From positions 1 to 5,517 of the forward strand of contig CAZEYK010000062.1 in the NCBI GenBank assembly GCA_964516055.1: DNA of 5,517 nt, read 5' to 3'. Numbering within the stretch: position 1 is the stretch's first letter; the number at the start of each line of letters is the position of its first letter. The position numbers and the translations under genes are program-made. The stretch is from JABIEQ01 sp964516055 (GTDB lineage: Bacteria > Patescibacteriota > Patescibacteriia > Magasanikbacterales > UBA922). Below, in pieces: positions 1 to 4,345 of the stretch. The notes beneath the pieces were generated by a model that had not been told where the DNA came from, searched no databases, and saw only the letters and a list, made by a program, of their open reading frames with translations.

Positions 1-218
1 ATTGAAGAAACATCGGTATTAAGAGAACAAACAACAGTGTCAAAACCAAGGGCTTCCTGACAATGCGCAGGTAATCCAACAGCAAGAGATGGAGACGAAA
101 AAACATCCCGAAACGTGACAAAACCAACAAACATCACCGAAAAACTCGCGACGACAACAAGTAACATCATTCGAAGCGATAAAAATCGTGATTCAAAAAA
201 TGAAGAAAAAATCGACAT
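1..218 (-). CDS. Unidentified membrane-anchored or exported protein, N-terminal part only
   Basis: The reading frame opens with ATG at 218 and stays open to the left edge, giving 72 complete codons; the C-terminus is outside the window. The visible protein begins MSIFSSFFESRFLSLRMM, then has a strongly hydrophobic stretch at about residues 17-36 (Leu/Val/Phe/Met-rich) preceded by two arginines. This is the pattern of a signal anchor or uncleaved signal peptide, with the rest outside the membrane. After it come a Ser/Pro stretch and two cysteines (in PAHCQEALG and TVVCSLN), which could form a disulfide if exported. The gene begins 41 bp after pyk and may be co-transcribed. There is no SD before the ATG; an ATG pair at codons 17-18 is an alternative start but would remove the charged N-terminus. 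I do not recognise the family, and too little is visible to assign a function. Confidence 0.6.
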   Translation of the reverse strand, partial: MSIFSSFFESRFLSLRMMLLVVVASFSVMFVGFVTFRDVFSSPSLAVGLPAHCQEALGFDTVVCSLNTDVSS

Positions 219-259
219 AACACATCTACATCAAAAAAATAAGGAAACTACCAACACTA

Positions 260-1699
260 TTATTCCACAACACGTACTTCAAGTAAATTTACATGCCCAG
301 CATGTCCGACGGGCTCACCAGCAACCACAACAATATTATCCTGAGATGAAACAATATTTTTTCTTTTCAACGCAACAATAGATCGTTCAACCAATTCTTC
401 AATAGAACGACACGTTGGCAACATAAATGGAAGTACCCCCCAAGATAACGCAAGCTGCCGACACACCCGTTCACTACTGGTTGCAACAGCAACAGGAAGC
501 TCCGGACGATGACGGCTGATCAATCGACCAGTTCCTCCAGATAAAGAAGCAACAAGGATAACTTTTGCATGAATATCTTCAGACATCACCCGAGATAATT
601 GGGTAATAGTAACATCAATATTTTCTTTTCCTGTTTTATAATCTCTCATAGGCAAATCATCATAATGAGAGGCTTCTGTCTCAACAATAATATCACGCAT
701 TGTTTCTACCACAACCACAGGATATTCCCCCATAGCCGTTTCATTAGAAAGCATCACCGCATCAGTGTGATCAATAACCGCGTTTGCAACATCAGAAACC
801 TCAGCTCGTGTTGGACGAGGATTATGTTGCATCGAATCAAGCATTTGTGTAGCAACAATAACTGGTTTAGCATGCGCCATTGCCGCATCAATAAGTCGTT
901 TTTGTACTAACGGAACTTCTTGTGCAGGAATTTCAATACCCAAATCTCCTCTCGCCACCATAATACCATCAACAACATCCAAAATTCCTTCAATGCCATC
1001 CACAGCTTCTTGCCGCTCAATTTTGGCAATAATCCGAATGGGCTCCGTAACTTCAAGAACAAGTTCCTGTTCACATGCTTTAAGATGATGACGAAGATCA
1101 ATAATATCTTCAGGCTTCATCACAAACGACAACGCCATCAAATCAACACCCATTTCAACACCAAACTTTGCATCCTTTTTATCTTTATCAGTAAGCACAC
1201 GTACATCAAGTGTCGAATCTGGCACATTAATTCCTTTGTGAGATAAAATAGTTCCACCAACAACAACATCGGCAGTAATACGCGTTCCTTCCACAGAAAC
1301 AATATGTACTTCAGACTTTCCATCATTAAGAAATAATCGCTCCCCCGGTTTCAAAAACGTATGCAATTCATGATAATCAATAGGAATAGCATTATCAGTA
1401 AACGTATCTAGTGACGTATCAAAAACAACAGTTGTGCCTTGTGTTAATACAATTCCTTCATCTGGTACCAATCCCACACGAATCTTAGGACCTTGCAAAT
1501 CTTGCAAAATAGCAATTGGTACAGCCAATTCTTCAGCGACTTCCCGCACACGAGAAATCAACATGGCATGATTTTCATACGTTCCATGAGAAAAATTTAA
1601 TCGAAACACATTTACTCCCGCCTGCACTAATTGAGTAATTACGTCTTTTGATTCAGAAGCAGGGCCAAGAGTAGCCACAATTTTTGTTCTTTTCATCAT
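260..1699 (-). CDS. pyk: Pyruvate kinase
   Basis: Cytoplasmic glycolytic enzyme: phosphoenolpyruvate + ADP -> pyruvate + ATP, needing Mg2+ and usually K+. The 479-residue protein has the usual length for the short bacterial form without an extra PEP-utiliser domain. Visible motifs: KIVATLGPAS near residue 6; RLNFSHG at 33-39, with the Arg/Asn/Ser that bind substrate and K+; DLQGPKIR at 67-74; the B domain at about 75-172; IIAKIERQEAV with catalytic Lys226 and metal-binding Glu228; VARGDLGIEIP with metal ligand Asp252; ATQMLDSM with Thr284; and NPRPTRAEVSDVANAV. The C-terminal allosteric-type domain (about 350-479) has SGGTGRLISRHRP and RQLALSWGV. The usual SGETA motif reads SNETA here (Asn319). 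Two tandem ATGs are possible starts; either fits the family. No SD sits at normal spacing, although an AGG lies directly before the first ATG. The stop TAA is followed at once by TAG. A 200-bp gap separates pyk from the upstream membrane protein gene. Confidence 0.97.
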   Translation of the reverse strand: MMKRTKIVATLGPASESKDVITQLVQAGVNVFRLNFSHGTYENHAMLISRVREVAEELAVPIAILQDLQGPKIRVGLVPDEGIVLTQGTTVVFDTSLDTFTDNAIPIDYHELHTFLKPGERLFLNDGKSEVHIVSVEGTRITADVVVGGTILSHKGINVPDSTLDVRVLTDKDKKDAKFGVEMGVDLMALSFVMKPEDIIDLRHHLKACEQELVLEVTEPIRIIAKIERQEAVDGIEGILDVVDGIMVARGDLGIEIPAQEVPLVQKRLIDAAMAHAKPVIVATQMLDSMQHNPRPTRAEVSDVANAVIDHTDAVMLSNETAMGEYPVVVVETMRDIIVETEASHYDDLPMRDYKTGKENIDVTITQLSRVMSEDIHAKVILVASLSGGTGRLISRHRPELPVAVATSSERVCRQLALSWGVLPFMLPTCRSIEELVERSIVALKRKNIVSSQDNIVVVAGEPVGHAGHVNLLEVRVVE

Positions 1700-1739
1700 A
1701 CCTGATAACGATAACGAGACAAATCAATTTTATCTCCAT
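1653..1739 (-). other. SD-preceded short ORF overlapping the pyk start (weak candidate)
   Basis: The minus strand carries AAGGAG at 1754-1749, followed after 9 nt by ATG at 1739. That opens a 28-codon frame ending at TGA (1655-1653), inside pyk and out of frame with it. This is the best SD-plus-ATG combination near pyk, while the pyk ATG itself has none. If translated, it could deliver ribosomes across the pyk start as a leader peptide. Against this, the peptide is Cys-rich (three Cys and a Trp in its last nine residues), uses rarer codons such as ATA and AGG, and its second half is simply pyk in another frame. The AAGGAG also lies inside the competing small ORF at 1696-1830. Most likely a chance frame. 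Confidence 0.15.
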
Positions 1740-1830
1740 GAATAGACACTCCTTCTTGTTGCAATAAATTAATCTTTTATTCAATACCATTCCCCATAAT
1801 ACGTCCCTTCAGAGCAAACAACCTCCTCAT
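1696..1830 (-). pseudogene. Possible broken small ORF ending on the pyk start codon
   Basis: One frame of the gap upstream of pyk reads ATG AGG AGG TTG TTT GCT at 1830, runs 17 codons to a TAA at 1779-1777, and then continues for 26 more codons to TGA at 1698-1696. The second half ends in GVSIHGDKIDLSRYRYQV. Its codons (GGA, GAT, AAA, ATT, TCT, CGT, TAT) resemble those of the neighbouring genes. Its stop overlaps both tandem pyk start codons as ATGATG, the overlap typical of translationally coupled genes. I therefore read this as a small gene of about 43 codons that may have been broken by one stop codon, or as a chance open stretch. No family is recognised and no SD precedes the first ATG. 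A sequencing error at the TAA is also possible. Confidence 0.3.
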
Positions 1831-1860
1831 ACACCACCACACAGCCCAACAGACACCATT

Positions 1861-1889
1861 TTTATATACCTGTTAAGCAAATTAATGAA
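1861..1889 (-). promoter_or_regulatory. Weak sigma70-like promoter candidate upstream of pyk
   Basis: On the minus strand TATAAA (1866-1861, five of six consensus bases) lies 17 bp downstream of TTCATT (1889-1884, only three of six). It would start transcription about 155 bp before pyk and upstream of the possible broken ORF. The -10 overlaps one arm of the hairpin at 1865-1898. In AT-rich intergenic DNA a -10 of this quality is common by chance, so this is suggestive only. Confidence 0.28.
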
Positions 1890-1898
1890 ACAGATATA
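1865..1898 (-). repeat. Inverted repeat immediately after the membrane-protein gene
   Basis: The arms are TATATCTGTT (1898-1889) and AACAGGTATA (1874-1865) on the minus strand. They pair over 10 positions with one G-U wobble, around a 14-nt loop. The hairpin starts one base after the TAA of the small membrane protein gene. It is followed by an A-run rather than a T-run, so it does not fit a classical intrinsic terminator. It could protect the 3' end of the upstream mRNA or be an operator overlapping the weak pyk promoter. The stem is AT-rich and only moderately stable. Confidence 0.4.
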
Positions 1899-1899
1899 C

Positions 1900-2328
1900 T
1901 TACTGTGACAAATATTGTTTTTTAAGTGCATCCAATTCTTCAGGAGAAAATGAAGACAACAAATCAACAACACTTGGTTTCTTGTCTGAAGGAGACAATG
2001 TTCCTCCTAAATCAGAAGAAGTAAATATAGAAGAATATTGCCCCATAAATTGCTTAAGCAACGGTGGTAAAAAAATAATACTTAATACAAGCGGAACCAC
2101 AATAAAAAATAACCGGATATACGACCCAAACACCATCCAAGCAAGCCGATGTTTTATTTTTTTATTTTGCTCATAAATATCCTCCAAAAGAGCAATACCT
2201 TTTGATGAAAAATGGGAAGGATCAACAGAGAATAGTTCCTCCTCTTTCGGCATGTTTTGATGTTTTATTTTCTTTTTTCCTTGTACTTCTGTTTTTTTAT
2301 CTTCTTCAAGAGAAAGTGTTGATGGCAT
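1900..2328 (-). CDS. Small single-pass membrane protein of unknown function
   Basis: A 142-residue protein, starting MPSTLSLEEDKK. Residues 1-35 are highly charged (Lys/Glu-rich) and probably disordered. Residues 41-62 form a likely amphipathic helix (GIALLEDIYEQNKKIKHRL). One membrane span follows at about 70-91, containing Pro79 and a Pro-Pro at 88-89. The rest is a Ser-rich tail ending in a short predicted helix, SPEELDALKKQYLSQ. The positive residues just before the span suggest the N-terminus is cytoplasmic. From memory, small proteins with an 'E-x-N-K-x-I/L-x-R/K' helix and one span are common in Patescibacteria, but no function is known to me. The frame is open upstream to 2451, inside nrdR; I chose the ATG at 2328 because it lies 16 bp after the nrdR stop and drops a hydrophobic-basic stretch that is only nrdR in another frame. 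Met26 is an alternative start. No SD is visible. The tight spacing implies co-transcription with nrdR. Confidence 0.75.
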   Translation of the reverse strand: MPSTLSLEEDKKTEVQGKKKIKHQNMPKEEELFSVDPSHFSSKGIALLEDIYEQNKKIKHRLAWMVFGSYIRLFFIVVPLVLSIIFLPPLLKQFMGQYSSIFTSSDLGGTLSPSDKKPSVVDLLSSFSPEELDALKKQYLSQ

Positions 2329-2344
2329 ACAACTGTTATGATGA

Positions 2345-2806
2345 TTAACCTTGTTTTTTTCGTGTAAGTGCACGGACTTCTTTTTCAAACGTATCAACAT
2401 CTTCAAACGCACGATAAATAGAAGCAAATCGAATATACGCAACCTTATCAAAACGACGTAAATGCTTCATAACAATTTCACCAATTTCTTTTGAGGTAAC
2501 TTCTCGTCGTTTCTTTTTTCGCAAATCTCGTTCAATAGAAAAAATTAATTGATCAAATTTATCTTTTGTATATTGTCGTTTTACCAGCGAATGTAAAATA
2601 CCTTGTTGCAATTTGTCTCTATTATATGATTCTCGCCCACCATCATATTTTACCACGGTGATATCTGGGAGCTCAAGCACTTCCTTCGTTGAAAAACGAT
2701 AATGACATTTTTCACATTCACGACGCCGTCTCACAATCATGGTATCAGAAGCAAGACGAGTATCCACCACTCGAGTAGCTTTTGATGAACAGACAGGACA
2801 ATACAT
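2345..2806 (-). CDS. nrdR: Transcriptional repressor NrdR
   Basis: Cytoplasmic Zn-dependent, ATP/dATP-sensing repressor that in bacteria binds paired NrdR boxes in front of ribonucleotide reductase genes. The 153-residue length is typical. The N-terminal zinc ribbon has Cys3 and Cys6 (MYCPVC) with Cys31 and Cys34 (RECEKC). Between them lies VVDTR and the basic DNA-binding patch VRRRRE (25-30). The ATP-cone follows from about residue 49 to 139, with VVKYDGGRESYNRDKLQQGI in its nucleotide-binding start and FASIYRAFEDVDTFEKEV at its end, both characteristic of the family. The gene sits 54 bp after ftsZ and 16 bp before the small membrane protein gene. No ribonucleotide reductase gene is in the window, so its classical targets lie elsewhere. 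No SD precedes the ATG; the upstream bases read TTATCGGGT. A partial NrdR-box match lies upstream of ftsZ, suggesting possible autoregulation (inference). Confidence 0.96.
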   Translation of the reverse strand: MYCPVCSSKATRVVDTRLASDTMIVRRRRECEKCHYRFSTKEVLELPDITVVKYDGGRESYNRDKLQQGILHSLVKRQYTKDKFDQLIFSIERDLRKKKRREVTSKEIGEIVMKHLRRFDKVAYIRFASIYRAFEDVDTFEKEVRALTRKKQG

Positions 2807-2814
2807 ACCCGATA

Positions 2815-2844
2815 ATTAGAAGATGCGTTGAAAAAATAAAACAA
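2815..2844 (-). promoter_or_regulatory. Possible nrdR promoter giving a near-leaderless transcript
   Basis: In the 54-bp ftsZ-nrdR gap the minus strand has TTGTTT (2844-2839, weak -35), an 18-bp spacer, and TCTAAT (2820-2815, five of six -10 bases). Only 8 nt separate the -10 from the nrdR ATG, so transcription would start within about two bases of the start codon. This would agree with the missing SD. The -35 is poor, and read-through from ftsZ is an equally good explanation for nrdR expression. Confidence 0.22.
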
Positions 2845-2860
2845 GAGAAATACGTCTTTC

Positions 2861-4225
2861 CTACATTCCCATTTTCTTTCGAATAAAGGCAGGGATTTCA
2901 AGATCTTCTTCCACATCATCATCGTCGTCATCAATCATACTACGTGAACTCATGGTATCAGACACAGACGAAATAGGAGATGCTGTTTTTTGAGAAGAAG
3001 AAAATGAAGAAGATGAAGAAGATGAAAGAGATTTTTTAGGATTAATTGAAGAAGAGGTAAATAATGATTTTTTATTAAATGATGGTAATGATGATGATTC
3101 TGTTTTTTTCATTTCTTCTGGCTCAGACTGTTCTGGTTCTGCCTCCTGAGATGTTGAAGATGAAGAACTTCCACCTCGTTTTTTGGTAAACAAACTGCTA
3201 GAATAAAATGTTTTTTTCTTTGCACCACCAACAACATCATCCACTTCCCGAGCAATGCGAGCCTGACGTTCTCTGTCTTCAAAACCAGTTGCAATAACCG
3301 TAATACGAATTTCATCTCCCATCGATTCATCAATAACTGCTCCAAAAATCACCTTAGCATTATCATCAGCAGAACTAGTGATTAATTCGGCAGCTTCAGC
3401 AACTTCTTGCATACCAAGATTACTTCCACCAGTAATACTAAACAAAATACCACGAGCTCCTTCAATAGAAAGTTCTAATAAAGGACTAGAAATAGCTGCT
3501 TTAGCCGCATCTACTGCTCTATTTTCTCCACTTGCCATACCAATTCCCATCAATGCTGATCCCTTGTCACTCATAATAGTTTTTACATCAGCAAAGTCAA
3601 CATTAATCAATCCAGGAACGGTAATAAGCTCAGAAATTCCCTGTACTCCTTGCCGCAAAACATCGTCAACAATTTTAAACGCATCAATAAGAGACGTTTT
3701 TTTATCAATAATCTGCAATACTCTATCATTAGGAATGGTAATGACCGTATCAACTTGTCGAACAAGTTCATCGTATGCTGCGTCCCCAATGGTATTACGT
3801 TGTGGCCCTTCAAAAGAAAAAGGTTTCGTCACAACAGCAACAGTCAGGATTCCCATATCCCGAGCAATTTCAGCAACAACAGGACTGGCACCGCTTCCTG
3901 TTCCTCCACCAAGACCACAGGTAATAAACACCATATCGGTTCCCGCAAGAGCTTCACGAATTTCATTTTGTGCTTCTTCAGCACTGCGTTTACCCATCTC
4001 AGGATCCATACCAGCACCCAAACCGCGGGTAACGGTTTTCCCAATATGGATTTTTTTCTTTGCCATGTTATGGTGAAGCGCTTGTACATCAGTATTAAGC
4101 GCCATAAATTCAACACCGCGGATACCGCCCTGCACCATACGATTAACAGCAGAACCGCCAGAGCCGCCAACACCGACAACTTTAATATTAGCGAAGGTTT
4201 CTATATCAGGTTTCACTTGTGGCAT
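2861..4225 (-). CDS. ftsZ: Cell division protein FtsZ
   Basis: Tubulin-like GTPase that polymerises into the Z-ring at midcell and recruits the division machinery. The protein has 454 residues. GTPase domain: IKVVGVGGSGGSAVNRM from residue 14; NTDVQAL at 44-50; signature loop GGGTGSG at 106-112; KPFSFEG at 134-140; NDRVL near 166. The T7 synergy loop NVDFADVK (208-215) supplies Asn208, Asp210 and Asp213, which complete the GTPase site of the next subunit. The core ends near residue 316. A linker of about 124 residues follows, rich in Ser, Lys and acidic residues, then six aspartates (432-437) and the conserved tail LEIPAFIRKK, which in other bacteria binds FtsA. The start fits family alignment, about 13 residues before IKVVGVGG. 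No SD precedes it. FtsZ follows ftsA by 120 bp and precedes nrdR by 54 bp. The stop is TAG. The loop has Ser111 where most bacterial FtsZ proteins have Thr. Confidence 0.98.
   Translation of the reverse strand: MPQVKPDIETFANIKVVGVGGSGGSAVNRMVQGGIRGVEFMALNTDVQALHHNMAKKKIHIGKTVTRGLGAGMDPEMGKRSAEEAQNEIREALAGTDMVFITCGLGGGTGSGASPVVAEIARDMGILTVAVVTKPFSFEGPQRNTIGDAAYDELVRQVDTVITIPNDRVLQIIDKKTSLIDAFKIVDDVLRQGVQGISELITVPGLINVDFADVKTIMSDKGSALMGIGMASGENRAVDAAKAAISSPLLELSIEGARGILFSITGGSNLGMQEVAEAAELITSSADDNAKVIFGAVIDESMGDEIRITVIATGFEDRERQARIAREVDDVVGGAKKKTFYSSSLFTKKRGGSSSSSTSQEAEPEQSEPEEMKKTESSSLPSFNKKSLFTSSSINPKKSLSSSSSSSFSSSQKTASPISSVSDTMSSRSMIDDDDDDVEEDLEIPAFIRKKMGM
2992..3030. repeat. GAAGAT-type simple repeat inside ftsZ
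   Basis: The plus strand shows repeated GAAGAA/GAAGAT units, which on the coding strand are TCT/TCA/TCC-type serine codons. They encode the poly-Ser block SLSSSSSSSFSSS of the FtsZ linker. Such a tract can change length by slippage without breaking the frame if whole units are gained or lost. Confidence 0.6.
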
Positions 4226-4251
4226 AAATAGTAGTCAAGACTAAATCAATA

Positions 4252-4270
4252 TGAACACAAAAAATGTTCA
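4252..4270. repeat. Short inverted repeat in the ftsZ leader
   Basis: Perfect 6-bp arms TGAACA (4252-4257) and TGTTCA (4265-4270) flank a 7-nt loop, about 27 bp before the ftsZ ATG. On the ftsZ mRNA the loop would be U-rich. The size allows a weak hairpin in the 5' leader or a small protein-binding site; chance occurrence is quite possible. Confidence 0.3.
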
Positions 4271-4298
4271 GAATTTGCGTAAATATAAAGAAAATGAA

Positions 4299-4321
4299 AA
4301 GCATATATAGTGTATATGCTT
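4299..4321. promoter_or_regulatory. Perfect palindrome in the ftsA-ftsZ spacer (operator or weak terminator)
   Basis: The 9-bp arms AAGCATATA (4299-4307) and TATATGCTT (4313-4321) are exact reverse complements around a 5-bp centre, TAGTG. The palindrome covers the -10 of the candidate ftsZ promoter, the position of a repressor operator. On the minus strand the same hairpin is followed by TTTTCATTTTCTTT, so it could also act as a weak terminator or attenuator after ftsA. Each arm has only two G/C bases, which makes the terminator reading less convincing. The plus-strand 16-mer at 4298-4313 matches the NrdR-box consensus acaCwAtATaTwGtgt (recalled from memory) at 13 of 16 positions. Confidence 0.5.
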
Positions 4322-4337
4322 CCTAAAAACTCGTCAA
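4309..4337 (-). promoter_or_regulatory. Candidate sigma70 promoter for ftsZ (and possibly nrdR)
   Basis: On the minus strand TTGACG (4337-4332, five of six -35 bases) is separated by exactly 17 bp from TACACT (4314-4309, four of six -10 bases). It lies in the 120-bp spacer beginning 8 bp after the ftsA stop, and would start transcription about 75-80 nt upstream of the ftsZ ATG. The -35, optimal spacing and location make this the best promoter seen in the window. It implies that ftsZ can be expressed separately from ftsA. Confidence 0.45.
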
Positions 4338-4345
4338 GCAAAAAC

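Noticed and set aside
115..381. Plus-strand ORF of 88 codons
   Set aside because: It lies antisense to the end of pyk and the start of the left partial gene; composition is low-complexity Thr/Gln/His typical of an antisense shadow, with no recognisable motif.
2329..2451. Longer N-terminus for the small membrane protein (start at 2451)
   Set aside because: The extra 41 residues are encoded entirely within or just after nrdR and look like nrdR in another frame; the ATG at 2328 gives normal operon spacing.
3378..4076. Plus-strand ORF of 232 codons opposite ftsZ
   Set aside because: Long only because it mirrors the codon pattern of ftsZ on the opposite strand; Ser/Pro/Ile-rich with no domain, and ftsZ is certain.
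3650..4231. Second plus-strand ORF opposite ftsZ (193 codons)
   Set aside because: Also antisense to ftsZ, His/Asn/Arg-rich without domain features.
4299..4321. Strong intrinsic terminator between ftsA and ftsZ
   Set aside because: A T-rich stretch follows the hairpin on the minus strand, but the stem has only two G-C pairs per arm; kept as operator/weak attenuator only.
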